A stretch of 64,000 nt of DNA from Sacculina carcini (lineage: Eukaryota > Arthropoda > Thecostraca > Sacculinidae), in contig OU696591.1 of NCBI GenBank assembly GCA_916048095.2, positions 1,547,501 to 1,611,500 of the forward strand, given 5' to 3'. Below the pieces are notes generated by a model that was not told the DNA's origin, made no database searches, and saw only the letters and a program-made list of their open reading frames with translations. Shown here one piece after another: positions 44,349-55,769 of this stretch (position 1 is the first letter of the stretch; every line of letters begins with the position of its first letter). The position numbers were made by a program, and so were the translations under genes.

Positions 44349-44880
44349 AGCAGCATTTTCGTACATTGATGAGGGGATACTAGCGAAATTGATTACATCC
44401 ACCATTCGGCCAACATTGGAATATGCAGAAATTGTTTGAAGTCCACATTTACAAAAACATATTAAAAAACTGGAGAAGGTACAGAAATCAGCCACAAAAA
44501 TTTTAGGAAGCATCAAACATTTGGCATATTTCGACAGACTAAAAAAGTTAGGTTTGACAACGCTAGAAAAAAGGAGAGTTAGAGGGGATTTAATCTCAGT
44601 TTATAGATGTCTTACAGGGAAGGATAAAATGGAAAATCAGAAGTTGTTTCAATTCTCAAAATCTAATAGGAATCACAGTTTTGGCCTACAAAAACGCAGG
44701 ATAAAAAAGGACATCCAAAAATATTGTTTCCCAAATAGAGCAGTAGATAGATGGAATAGGTTGCCAAGCGACATAGTACAACAGCCAACGACACAACTGT
44801 TTAAGAAGACATATGCCAACTGGAAGGCGGAAGTCACGAGCCTCTGACTCATTCCTGAGAAGACAACTAGTAAGAACACA
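44349..44880 (+). mobile_element. LINE fragment (family L-B) with in-frame stop
   Basis: One frame reads AAFSYIDEGILAKLITSTIR, PTLEYAEIV, then TGA where the family has Trp (..VWSPHL), then SPHLQKHIKKLEKVQKSATK and RLKKLGLTTLEKRRVRGDLI. It ends in the typical C-terminus CFPNRAVDRWNRLPSDIVQQ..FKKTYANWK and a TGA near 44847. This is the post-palm part of a CR1/jockey-group RT. Apart from the Trp-to-stop change the frame is clean over about 165 codons. The 3' end CAACTAGTAAGAACACAC runs into (CA)n at 44886. Confidence 0.85.
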
Positions 44881-44885
44881 CTCAT

Positions 44886-44971
44886 AAACACACACACACA
44901 CACACAAGCACACACACACACACACACAAGAACACACACACACACACACATAAACACACGCACACACAAAC

Positions 44972-45006
<35 letters not shown>

Positions 45007-45080
45007 CACACACACATAAGCACACGCACACATATACACACACAAACACACACACACACAAACACACACACCCACACACA
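44886..45080. repeat. Interrupted (CA)n tract following the LINE tail
   Basis: About 190 bp of CA repeats with AAG, CAAG, TAAG and GC interruptions. All long cysteine/valine frames on the minus strand here are its translation. Confidence 0.92.
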
Positions 45081-45089
45081 CTCTAAGTC

Positions 45090-45335
45090 TTCAAAAAAGT
45101 TGAGCCAAAAAAGATATAAGGAAATACAGTTTCCCTCAACGTAGTATATATTTTTGGAAGAGAATACCACAAAATATAATAGGACAGCAAACAACAAGTA
45201 AATTCAAAGAAAATTATGATCTCTGGAAGGCAGGAGACACGAGTTTCTGACTCATTCCTGCGCGAACAACTCGGTAAGAACAACTCGGTAAGAACACACA
45301 CGCACACAAACACACACACACATACGAGTATATGC
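45090..45335 (+). mobile_element. LINE 3'-end fragment (family L-B)
   Basis: It resembles the last ~190 bp of the neighbouring copy: TTTTTGGAAGAGAATACC.. (WNxxP region, decayed), TCTGGAAGGCAGGAGACACG, TTTCTGACTCATTCCTG, then GGTAAGAACA twice and a CA tract. It is out of frame throughout. The order copy - (CA)n - copy suggests a second insertion into, or a tandem copy of, the first. Confidence 0.65.
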
Positions 45336-45539
45336 AAAGACATATATACTAACTCTGAATATTCCGCTAAAACTACAACAAAAAATGTTGGAAAAATGTT
45401 TGTTGAAAAATTCGCATCTGCCGCAGTCTAAGAAAAATGCGATTTCTGAACAAAAATATTGAGATTAACAATATATAGTATCGGCCATTATTTTTTGACA
45501 AATAAACGTGAATCAATGAATAAATGTTTTTTCCTGGAT

Positions 45540-45606
45540 GCATGGGCACTCCCGGTACATGGGCCCACCGCAGGGTGGTAATAGTGCTTGCACTCTTCCC
45601 CTATGC
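45540..45606 (+). repeat. Short dispersed repeat (about 60 bp), copy 1
   Basis: Contains GGGCCCACCGCAGGGTGGTA, ATAGTGCTTGCACTCTTCCC, then ATGCTACTG. Copies lie at 62633-62692 (same strand) and 54594-54655 (opposite). From 45607 to 46328 I see only AT-rich DNA. Confidence 0.65.
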
Positions 45607-46328
45607 TACTGTGTTTACATGTAATTAATAAAAATAACATTACTATGTTCTCTGCTCAAATTTTTCTCTCAGTGACAACGCTTATAATTAGTAATTAACA
45701 AATCAATTTCACTGAAATTCTAAGCTCGCATCAGTAAAATAGAGTTGACAAATACTCAACAGACAAATACTCATTAAAAACGGGACGAAACATATATAGA
45801 TGACGCTGCTATCGCCCAAAAAGTCTTGCCAAAGCTATAAGCAGACACGAAAACAAGAATTATAGATATAAACAAGAATTATAGACAGATTATGCCCAAA
45901 TTATTAATATATGCCAAAATTATGCCCAAATTAGCACAAAGTAAATGTGTCGTTATCGTACATATGTTGATTTAGAATTAATTATTTCACAATTATTTGG
46001 ATTAAATTATTATGAATAAAATAAATGAACACAGTGAAATGGGAAGTGGGTGAAAGCTAGTAAAAAATGAAAAACGCTAAATTGATCATATTCAACACAT
46101 TTATTATATTTGTTACGTTTATTGCATTCATTACATGTAAATAATATAAATTATTGTAAATGACAAGTTATTCTACATTGAAAGATTAATTTTACACAAG
46201 AATTAACATGCGTTGATCTTAAATTACACTAGATAATTTTTGACATTTTCTAAATGTTATATTTATAACAATATACGTTAATTTGCTGCTGTCTGTGCTA
46301 GTTTATCGATAGTTCCTGAATTATGCAG

Positions 46329-46337
46329 TGTGTATGT

Positions 46338-46407
<70 letters not shown>

Positions 46408-46422
46408 TTGTGTTTGTGTGTG
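46329..46422. repeat. (TG)n microsatellite
   Basis: About 45 TG units with TATG and TTTG interruptions. Confidence 0.92.
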
Positions 46423-46568
46423 AATCCTGCCTTGTCACGTTCAGCCTAGCGAATTTGATTGGAAGATAATTCAGATCGAACAAGCCTTCAAAGTCCTCAA
46501 TGATCAAAGTAGTTGAATGTAGTTGGAATCTGTCGAGCAATTTCATACAAAGCTGACTTGGTTGATGT

Positions 46569-46820
46569 CACTGGTGGACCCAGAGGGGGGCTCAGTGGGC
46601 TGAAGCCCCCCAAAATGTCTCCATAGAATCTTCATAACCAAGAACTTCACTAAAAGAGATCAAGAAAAAATATTTCCGAAGAATTGGTTGATATAAGCAT
46701 TATTGCAATTATGCTGCAAAATGACACATGTACATGACTGATCGCTCCACAAATACAGCCCCCCCCAAAAAAAAAAACTAACCGAGCCCCTCCCAAAATT
46801 GCACTCTGGATGCGCCACTG
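46569..46820 (-). mobile_element. MITE, family B, both ends present
   Basis: Ends CACTGGTGGACCCAGAG and CTCTGGATGCGCCACTG are imperfect inverted repeats of 17 bp. Flanking 8-mers GTTGATGT and ACTGATAT match at five of eight positions, consistent with an aged 8-bp hAT-type target duplication. The interior (AACCAAGAA.. / ATGTCTCCATAG) is the inverse of copies at 1449-1670 and 9295-9560. It has no coding capacity. Confidence 0.7.
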
Positions 46821-47708
46821 ACTGATATATAGGCTGTTGGTGCAGCAGCGTTGGGTTGTCACAAACTTTGCACATCCGTATATCTAATCAGATCTGCTTT
46901 TGCATATCATTAGCGTTGTTTCATACACACACACACACACACACACATACGTGTGCAAGTGCATAGTGTACTGAAAAACCTGATGATGTATATCTTGATG
47001 AATGTGCAATACACGAAATTTACTTTACTTCTCTTTACACACAAGAATGTAACAGAAACGCAACAACAGCCTACTCAATTTCGATATTGTACCTGGTCAT
47101 TTCTTAGAAAGAAACAACCTAATCAAGGGCGTAGATCCTGGGGGGTATGGTGGGTATATATACCCCTGACAAGTTGGCTGGGGGTTTGAAGATGCAATTA
47201 TACCCCCAGGGAATTCTGCAGAGTTCAGTTATTCATGGGATATATGATTATTTAAATCAGCATAGCAAAAAAGTAACAATACACGACAAGTGTGTGTGTG
47301 TATGCAATTATATGCAATATACTTTTCATTGAGGTATGTGTATTTTATCATTGAATAGGCATGAAATGGTCGAGTGTCTCATGTAATTGACCAACTGAGT
47401 CAACTTTGAACACTAATGCATGATGGCTGTCATACCCCCGAGCCTCGACACGCCTTTGAACCCGATGTATCAATAAATGTGTGGATATCAAAGAAATGCG
47501 CATATATCATTATCCTAATTTTTCATGCTATTGGTATTTGCAGTAACCAAATAGCTGATTTCAGTTCTATATAGATCAATTGGGAGCGTCAATCGGATAA
47601 TACGGTGGTGTCAGATCAATACTTGGTCAACAAGCGCTATGATAGCACACCTGTTTGCATCTAATTGGCAGGTGTCGTTATCAAGCGAGACACAGACGGC
47701 TGGGGTGC
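46821..47708. other. Non-coding stretch, no gene seen
   Basis: A short (CA)n at 46926-46948 and a CCCC/GGGG-rich pair near 47136-47210 and 47436 are the only landmarks. The frames in this stretch have no domain signal. Confidence 0.45.
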
Positions 47709-47716
47709 AATCACTT

Positions 47717-47752
<36 letters not shown>
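47709..47752. repeat. (CA)n microsatellite
   Basis: About 20 pure CA units. Confidence 0.92.
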
Positions 47753-47755
<3 letters not shown>

Positions 47756-47845
47756 CACAAATAAATGCACATATACTCACCCACGCATATTCACAAATAC
47801 GCAAATTCACTATTGGGTTGTGTTGTGGCGTTGGACAGACTAGTG

Positions 47846-48131
47846 CAGTGGTTGTCAACCTTTTCAGTGTTTTTGCACAGTTTTCAAATGAGCAGACAGA
47901 TCTCCCCCCTGTATTTTTTGGTATTTATATGACGGAAAAGATGAAAATCTAAACGAAGAAATATATCTTCGCACACTGTTTAAGAGGATTAAAGAAAGAT
48001 TTTTCCCGGAAAAAATACAAATAATGGGTAAAAATAATAGTTATTCAATTTTTTATAAGAATTATCGCACCCTTTAGGAACCAGGTTCCAGTTCCCCTAG
48101 AGGTGCGAACAGCCCTGGATAAGAACCACTA
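47846..48131 (+). mobile_element. hAT-type non-autonomous transposon (CAGTGGTTNTCAACC family)
   Basis: Begins CAGTGGTTGTCAACCTTTTC and ends GGATAAGAACCACTA, the terminal inverted repeat typical of Charlie/hAT elements. Flanking 8-mers GACTAGTG and GTCTAACG match at five of eight positions. The interior (TTTTTCCCGGAAAAAAT, CCTTTAGGAACCAGG) recurs at 55184-55410. No transposase is present. Confidence 0.7.
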
Positions 48132-49559
48132 GTCTAACGGTCGAGGGATCAACATAAAAAAGCACACACATTTCATTTCATTTATTGAGTCATTTGTATA
48201 GCGCAATATACATATCATGTCTCAATTGCGCTGATATATACATTACACACCATATACATTCATGCACAATCACATGCATATTCAAATATATGTTTCATAT
48301 TTACAAAGCAGGACAATACAATGCAGGCAGAGCACAGACACACGCACACACACGTACACGCGCCCATCAGCAAATACCTTAGCCGGTTCACCACACATAC
48401 ACGAACACACACACACACACAAATAATTCAGCCTGAGGCTACTCTGGGATAATTTAGCAAATTTCGGGGGTAATGGAGGGGTGATAAAAAAACGTTACGA
48501 ATTCTGCAAATAAAAAAAGTATTGCGGTATCCGCAATTGGGATTAATACAGTTATTAGAGACGCAAAACGTATTAATACAATAAATATGATAAATTATCT
48601 CTAGTGTTCTAGTTGAGCCATATATAGCATTGCATTGATTGCATTTTGTGAAAAGGGTAGCATGTTATATGTGGTATGATAAATTGGATAAAAAGCTGCA
48701 CAAGGTTGGCAACCACTGCGCTAGCATAAAAATCATAAATTCAACGAGCAAAACTACATCAGCGATATTTCGAACTCAAATGAAGAGTTGGGTCATTTTT
48801 CGTGAATTAGAAATGTCACACGGGTCACATCTAAGGGAAATACACCGCTAAATTTCATTGCGTTGAATGAATCAATCTATACACATCAGTAGATAGCTGT
48901 CATGATCCAGAACAATTGATGGCTATGTTAATTAAATAAGTTTTACTAAAACTACATTAGTTCACGCTTGGAATGTACTCTTGTCTAATTTGGCTTCGTT
49001 TCTCACAATTGCATAAGCGGACCGCAGAGAAACGAGGCTTTCTAAAAATAGCATTACCCACAGGAAAACATTGTGCCATCAGTTTTACCTCTTTAAATGG
49101 CATACAAGTCGTTATATGTACGTGTACAAGTTGTAATATGAGTGTGTGTGTGTGTGTGTGTTGTTATTGGGCACCCCAATTCAATTACTCTCCGTGCACA
49201 ATGACAACAATACTCTCAACTCACACATTCTATCTTCGAACGCCAATTTATCAATGTACTAGTGTGTGGACTCGTATGTATGTATGTGTGTGTGTATATG
49301 TGTGTGTATATATTGCTGTTTGTATGCTCGTCGGTCAGTCAAGTGCGCGGCGTGTGTGTATGTATGTGTGTGTGTGTGTGTGTTTGTAACAAACAGGTAG
49401 CTGTTTACCTTGATAGCGTGTGCTTTGAAGGCGACGTGATATTTGGGCCACATGTTCATGTTCAGTTCTCAACGCGCCAACCGACAAACCCACACACACA
49501 CACACACACACACACACGTGTCAGTAGTAGAGGTGTAGAGCCTTCCACTTCATCTTAGT
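48132..49559. other. Non-coding stretch with several short microsatellites
   Basis: CA/TG tracts lie at 48336-48420, 49141-49160, 49278-49312, 49352-49384 and 49489-49517. AAGGTTGGCAACCACTG near 48702-48718 is a lone hAT-type terminus like that of 47846. The frame 48973-49389 is partly a translation of TG repeats; its first ~45 codons are unrecognised. Confidence 0.5.
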
Positions 49560-49931
49560 TGGGTATCGATCGTTGCACGGTTGGAGAGCTACCTCGTCGT
49601 AGTCTTGGCGCGCATGCGTGCAGCACGCGCGGGTCTTGCAAGAACCTGTTGTCCACTCTCCACACTGTGAGCGAGAGCTCTCTGCACCGGCTTCATTCTC
49701 TCTCTCTCGACATCTTCTTGGGCTTCGCTTCCCACCAGGCACAGTGTTACGCGAGCGGTCGTGAGTGTTGGTGTGGGCGTTCGTGTCGTGTCGTTTGGTG
49801 ATTGAATTGGGGCAGTCGCTGTGGAGGTGCATTCGTACTCGCGACTCTGAGCCCTGTCCGACACGATGGGACTTTGAACCGGTGCAGCAGCTTTCAATCA
49901 CAGCCGAACGTTGGGATTTCAGCGGAAATAA
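49560..49931 (+). promoter_or_regulatory. CpG-rich block, candidate promoter and untranslated first exon
   Basis: About 370 bp with many CpGs (GGCGCGCATGCGTGCAGCAC, ACGCGAGCGG) in a region where CpG is otherwise rare, resembling the DNA just upstream of the reductase at 9700-10000. A strong donor-like AA/GTGAGC occurs at 49931/49932. The next plus-strand coding exon is the calcium-sensor exon at 61078, which is preceded by an AG at 61061-61062, so this block may be its 5' untranslated exon across an ~11 kb intron. Frames on either strand here look like by-products of GC richness. This link is inference only. Confidence 0.35.
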
Positions 49932-52900
49932 GTGAGCTTGTGAGTGTGCCTTCATAATTCATCTCGGTCGACTATCTTCTGACTTTCGTCACAAAAACAT
50001 TCAGCCCAACAGATCACAGTCAATAATCAAAGCTGAATCAGGGGATAAATATACGGCCATATCATTGCTCCGATAACTTTAACGATGCCATCTTTTATTT
50101 TATGGGTCAAATTAAACTGCAATATGCGAAACGTTTTAAATAGCATTACATCTATACTATTACGTGGTTGCAAATTTAGTCTGGAACTTCGAGTCAACGG
50201 CGTAACGTGAGCAGCGTATGCAAGAACAAAACGCAATCAATCTCCTGAACGCCAAAGTCCGCAATATCTTTGCTGCTGGTAGGACAACTAGGATAACGGC
50301 TGATTCAAACCCACCAAGCTTGAAAGAGCTCAGAAACCGTAACAGTCAGTTTCAGCGTTGTTTCATAAAGAGGTCTTTCGAGGTATCATTTGAAGCGTGC
50401 CAGTTCATATATTTTGTCAAAAAAGGCCCACCACTTTTTTTAGTTATGTACACCACGTTATTTGTACACGTTTCAGTTAAGCGTCCTTGATAAGACACAC
50501 ACATACTCACAGACCGTTATAAGCTGTATTAATTCAGTTGGTGAATGATGGAGACATCATTGACTATTTTGATCATTAGCATTAGCATTAGCAATGGAAT
50601 AATGTTGCAATTTCAGTTCTGCAAACTGTGAAAGCTCCAAATGACGAAATTCAACAGTCAGTGAAAGTTTGAGACGAAAATCAGGTCTTTAAAATTTGGC
50701 GCACATAAAAAACATAACATACTTGAAATCTCAAATATATTGGTTGAACTGTACGTTGTAAACATCTCTTCAATATGTATGAATCAATAGGTGCAAATTA
50801 AATGCAAATAAAATTAATATATTTTAATAGCTATGCTCAAAAAGGCTACCATAGTCAGTAGTGCATGCCAGAACTATTTTCTACCATATTTGAGACTTAT
50901 TTACAAAACGTCTTTACTTTAATGCCGATAATCTCGGCTGTAGCATTCATCCTGATTTCATCCTGGAATGTGGGCTCTATAGAATATAAAATATACTTTA
51001 TTAATATAAAATATACTTTGTGGAGACGAACAAAAATGGACCAAATATCAAGCGAGAATGAAAAACACAACAAAATTGCCCAAAATATCACGCCAAACGT
51101 TCGCGTAAACTGTTAAACCGGTTATAAGAGAGTATTTCATCGGGCCCGTCTTCTGTACTGTAATTTTTCCCGTATATAAGAGAATTTTTCTCCACTCCCG
51201 ACAACTGTCTTATATCCCAGAATTCTGAAATTCAAGAAAACATTGCGGTACCTTGTATTGGGATTAATGTTAACTTAGCATATTATGTTTATTGTTTGCA
51301 TTGTGTGGATATTGTATTGCTCATATGGCGTGTTATATATAGTTGTGTGTGCACGCGTGCGTGTGTGTGTGAATGCTTACAGTAACATGTACAGTAGCAA
51401 AGGGGTAACATGCTTAATATGGGATGCTAAATTGGGTAACAAGCTGAAAAAGGCTGGGAACCACTGGTCTAAGTGGAGAAAATCAGTGTTGTTGTTGTGG
51501 TGTGATGTTTGACATGAGCTCAATGACAATTAATTGTCTTCTTCCACTAAGCGATCGGCGGTGACATGTCTGTTCTGGTTGATCTAGTGTTTCCGCAAGA
51601 TTAATGAGAGCAATACGCCGAGTCTGTCTCGGTCGATATATCCAATAACCCGCTATGCACCACTTACCCCACGTATATATGTGAAATATGGCTGTTTGCT
51701 ATTGACGCAGGAAATACAGTGATTTATATTCCGTCCAACTTTTCGACATCAAATCGCAACGGTTCGATGAGTGCTAACTGTACGTGTTGAAATATGTGCT
51801 TGTGTTAGTGTATCGCAGTGTATAGAATCAGTTTTGTCCGTAGGCGGGATTCGTCATACGGTTTGCAGACATTGTCTTATTCTGAAAGCTTGCATCACAC
51901 TTCGACACATTCTCCAGAAGAAAGAAAACCGAGTGGTCATGAATAATGCAGACGAGCATTCCAAAGCATAGTGTTTGTTGCATGTTGAAATGCATGAAAA
52001 GTGAAAATTTCAATTTGTGAACTCCAAGAAAATTTATCCTTATAAATACGGACATAAGCTATTATGTTGAGCATATATAATGATCTAGGAATAAATAATA
52101 TATACGGATACATAAATACTGATTATAAGCATAGACAATTTGGGACAGGTGGCTAGGATATGACATTATAACTCCGGGAAATTCCTGAGACACTTTTTGA
52201 GACTTCTTGATGATTCTTGCAAATAATTATCAATGTTTACTCACTGAGTAGTCTGTCTGTGGCCTTTTTTCCAGCTGACAAAAAGTAAATTTGGTTTCAT
52301 AATGCAAATTCATTTGATTCTATTATTTATTTATTTTTAATCACATAGGACAGTGGTCTGTAGTAATTTTTTCTCTGATTCACCACTCCTTATTAAGACA
52401 ACGCTTCATTTTCTACAACATCTCTGAAAATCCAAATAAATTCAATTGTTACATTTAATTGAATGTCAGCAAGTCACTAAAAACAGAACTAATGGAATTC
52501 GGATGGAAAAAACACAATTTTGACCTGTTCGGAATTCCCCACAGGTTACGGTCCAATCTTACATGTACAATGAACTTGGACAATTTTCAGTACTAATGGC
52601 GGATGGTAGGAAACAAAGCTACATAATTACTAGGGACAACTGTGAATTGTATTGCCTTTGAGAAACCGGGCGTACAATATATTGACGTCTCAACTCCGTC
52701 TATAAGAATTCAGGAATTGTTTTCAAACAGTGATTGCGCTACTGAAACACAGCTCCCCAAGCTTTCACTTTTCTTGAATCCCGAAAGAAAAACGCCGCTC
52801 AAATTTCATATGACCTTTCTTCAGGCTGCAGTGATAATCACATTCCTGAACCGGTTGTTTTTTTCGCCAGGCCATTCGGCATTCGTCCTGCTTCTGTGTG

Positions 52901-53584
52901 TATTCGTGCAATATTGAAGACAATAGCCTGCACAGACACAAACACGCTAGTACGCGCTCTCTGTCAAACCAAAATGGCGCCCATCTCATGGGAAATAATC
53001 GACAGAGGAAGCCTGAGACGCAAAAATGCCAGACAATTTTATAATAATCAAATTATACAGAGCGCAAGTGAAGTCAGATATATATGAAGAAAAATTAATC
53101 GTACGGTATAAATTTTAATGGGATTTCTAAAATAACAGATATAGCGTCAATTCATGATTGATTCAACGTTTGCTTAGCGGTTTGGGGCAACGATTTTCAG
53201 AGACTTCGGCAAGCAAATATAATAAATCGTCTGCTGGAGATAAGCAGACCACCCAGAAGCGAACTGAGGTCTGGAGTCTTGGCCTTCATAATCAGACAAT
53301 CATTCCACTTTTTCTTTGGATTTTTGGGGACATACTTGCTGGTGAGACTTTTGTTTGTGTTTTGTTTTTGGCTTGTTGATTGCTCCTAATTGAACTATTT
53401 TTCCCGGCTAGAAAACAGCAAAATACACCGTCGAAACAAGAACTAAAAATTGTTCTGCGATAAGAAAAAATAATTGTTTTGCAAGCTTCTCTGGAGGAGT
53501 GGAACTTGAAGAATCATAGAGAATAAAAAATGGAATCAGTTATTGAAGAACGATGGACGCTGTTCCACTGTTGCTCGCGCTGAA
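49932..53584. other. Non-coding stretch, no gene seen
   Basis: Frames at 50218-50490, 50865-51116, 51771-51971, 52642-52917 and 53158-53379 were inspected and none has a domain signature or good splice context. A lone hAT-type terminus (GGCTGGGAACCACTGG) is at about 51450-51466. If the block at 49560 is a first exon, this is intronic. Confidence 0.45.
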
Positions 53585-53790
53585 GTCATAATTTTGGCCT
53601 ACAAAAACGCAGGATAAAAAGGACCTTCATAAATACAGTTTCCCAAAAATAGAGCAATAGAAAGTCGGAATATATTATCTATCTATATCGTTCATCAAGC
53701 AACAACACAAGACTAAATATGATATGACTGGAAGACTGGAGTCACGAGCTTGACTCATTACTGCCGATACAACTAGTGAGTAAGGACTTA
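53585..53790 (+). mobile_element. LINE 3'-end fragment (family L-B)
   Basis: TTTTGGCCTACAAAAACGCA, GGATAAAAAGGAC, TTTCCCA..AATAGAGCAATAGA, then GGAGTCACGAGC and ACAACTAGTGAG repeat the 3' part of the copy at 44349-44880 (from 44681 on). It is frameshifted and carries no (CA)n tail. Confidence 0.7.
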
Positions 53791-54289
53791 ATCTGATTCA
53801 ATTCCCTTCTAGGAGGTCTGAGAGAGCAATAGTTGGATGACACCAACACACACCGATAGCCACACCTCAGTGCACAGGTAAATACAATTTCTTCGTCTAA
53901 TGGCTCGTCTTAAACAACCTTGGCTGCATTCAAGGTCAAATACCTCCGCGGGCTAGATGCGTTCAGTGGTGGTGATTTGGTGGGCCGTTGGTGACACATA
54001 CAAACAAACACACGGATACGCACATGCATACGCACAACAGATACACAGATCACACACGTGGATAATGACATTCCCAACAGTGTGACAGTCATCAGGTTCT
54101 CTACGAATACAGACATACAGACAGTGAGAGAGAGAGAGCTCAAGGTACAAAGCATGTGTGCTCCCAAAACTCTGCTAGCAATAGTCGTAAATTTTTCGCT
54201 TGCGATTATCGCGAACATCCGTTTTCAGTCAGCCGAGAAAAAGAAGCTGAAAGACTAAACATCCGACCTATGGAGTGAATTGGACTAGG
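53791..54289. other. Non-coding stretch, no gene seen
   Basis: A CA-rich stretch near 53998-54060 and a short (GA)n at 54124-54137. The 102-codon minus-strand frame at 53910-54218 has no recognisable feature. Confidence 0.45.
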
Positions 54290-54297
54290 ATGTTATG

Positions 54298-54546
54298 CAG
54301 AGCCGTTGCGAGGAATTATGGCCCCACCCCGAAGCATCACTTGGGATATAAATATAGCACCAAATAATGAATTTATTTATTAGACATAATCACATAATAC
54401 AAGCTCAAGTGAAAACATTTGAGCAAAAAGGTAAAGGTTATACATAACAAATATGATAAATTATAGTATCAAACGTGAAGCAACGGGGCCCCTCAACATT
54501 CGGGGCCCCCCGGCGGGGGGTAAGGGGGGCGGTTGCTACGGCTCTG
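54298..54546 (+). mobile_element. hAT-type MITE with perfect 8-bp target duplication (249 bp)
   Basis: Ends CAGAGCCGTTGCGA and TTGCTACGGCTCTG form a terminal inverted repeat (CAGAGCCGTNGC) and are flanked on both sides by ATGTTATG (54290-54297 and 54547-54554). An 8-bp duplication and CA..TG ends are hAT hallmarks. The interior is non-coding, with G/C-rich runs near the ends. A diverged relative lies at the window start (about 111-175). Confidence 0.85.
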
Positions 54547-54593
54547 ATGTTATGGAGCGGTTGAAGACAATAGTGGATTGATAGAAGATGCTA

Positions 54594-54655
54594 CGGGTAA
54601 ATCCAGTAGCATTTACAAGCACTATTACCACCCCGCGGTGGCCCCATGTACTGGA
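54594..54655 (-). repeat. Short dispersed repeat (about 60 bp), copy 2
   Basis: On the minus strand CATGGGGCCACCGCGGGGTG, GTAATAGTGCTTGTAA, ATGCTACTGG; matches 45540-45606 and 62633-62692. CCAGTA (left) and TACTGG (right) form short inverted ends. Confidence 0.6.
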
Positions 54656-55183
54656 AGCGCTCAAAAAGATGTAGAGAACGAGATTTTGAAAGGTTTTAGT
54701 CAAGAGTAAAAATTGTTCAATAGAAGTAATCACTGTTTCCCTCCCGACTTATCTCAATACCGTAATTCATCTTTTGCTAGAAATTTGTGTCCAATATTTG
54801 CTATAATTCTATGATTACGTTGACTACATAAGTGCGTGAGTGTGTATGTGTACAAACACACCATGACACAAACAAACAAACAAACAAATACACATACACA
54901 CACATTATGACCCGGACGGAAATAAGGATGCTTATTTCAGCATAACGAGTATGGTCACATGTTATCAGCGTATTTCTGATTTCTATTGGCGCACAAATAC
55001 GCTGATGTCATTCTGTGATAGTACCGCATCAATGTAGCAATACGTATAGCCTGGCATTAACCTACATGATGTGTTTTAGCCGCTTCTTTGATATGCTGAC
55101 CGAAGGAAGATTAGTGATGTGGATAGGCATAGCAGTCGGAGTATAGAACGGTATACGGTGTGGAAGAGAATCTTTGTTTAGCG
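54656..55183. other. Non-coding stretch, no gene seen
   Basis: A (CAAA)n/CA tract near 54852-54905 is the only landmark. Confidence 0.45.
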
Positions 55184-55410
55184 CAGTAGCTCTGAACTAT
55201 TTTCATTGTTGACACCCCTTTTAAAACGGAAGAAACCATATGAAGAAGATATAAATACAAACGACGTTTAAGAGGAGATTGTCAAAAGTTTTTTCCCGGA
55301 AAAAATGTAAAACTTAGGTAAAAACGCATATAGTTTCTTGAAATTTCCACAAGAGTCCTCGCACTCTTTAGCAACCAGGCTCAAGGAACAATACAGAAAT
55401 TTCACAAGGC
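55184..55410 (+). mobile_element. hAT-type repeat, related to 47846-48131, decayed
   Basis: It begins CAGTAGCTCTGAACTATTTT and shares GTTTAAGAGGA, TTTTTTCCCGGAAAAAATG, then CACTCTTTAGCAACCAGG with the copy at 47846. The right terminus is not recognisable. Confidence 0.55.
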
Positions 55411-55769
55411 CGACAATTAAGCAATTGGCATTTTGGAACAATTGAAAACGGAAACAACAAGACAATAAACAGCGCAAAATAATTGCAAATTGTCAAATAA
55501 ATAATAAAAAATATCCAACTTCTTCAACCGTTGTATATTTCAACTCGTAATTTCAATTGACAAAAGATGTATCATTTCAGTGCGGACAGAATGGAAGCAA
55601 CAAAATTAAGTTTTCAGCCTGCTATTTTCCTGCAGATTATCTGAATCGGTGGTATATATCAAGTGGGGAATGGAGGGTTTGCTATGTGGCCAATTAAAGA
55701 TGGGTCACAAGAACAAATGTGCGTTTTTTTGCCTATCTAACTTCGTTTATTTTCGTTTAAACTGAATTC

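Noticed and set aside
44673-45197. Long cysteine/valine-rich open frames on the minus strand
   Set aside because: They are translations of (TG)n repeats. The same applies at 7775-8340, 9525-9948, 14738-14962, 39060-39358 and 46298-46546.
49521-49955. 144-residue minus-strand frame in the CpG-rich block
   Set aside because: Low-complexity arginine/serine-rich content without any motif; open frames are expected by chance in GC-rich DNA, and a promoter/5' exon explains it better.
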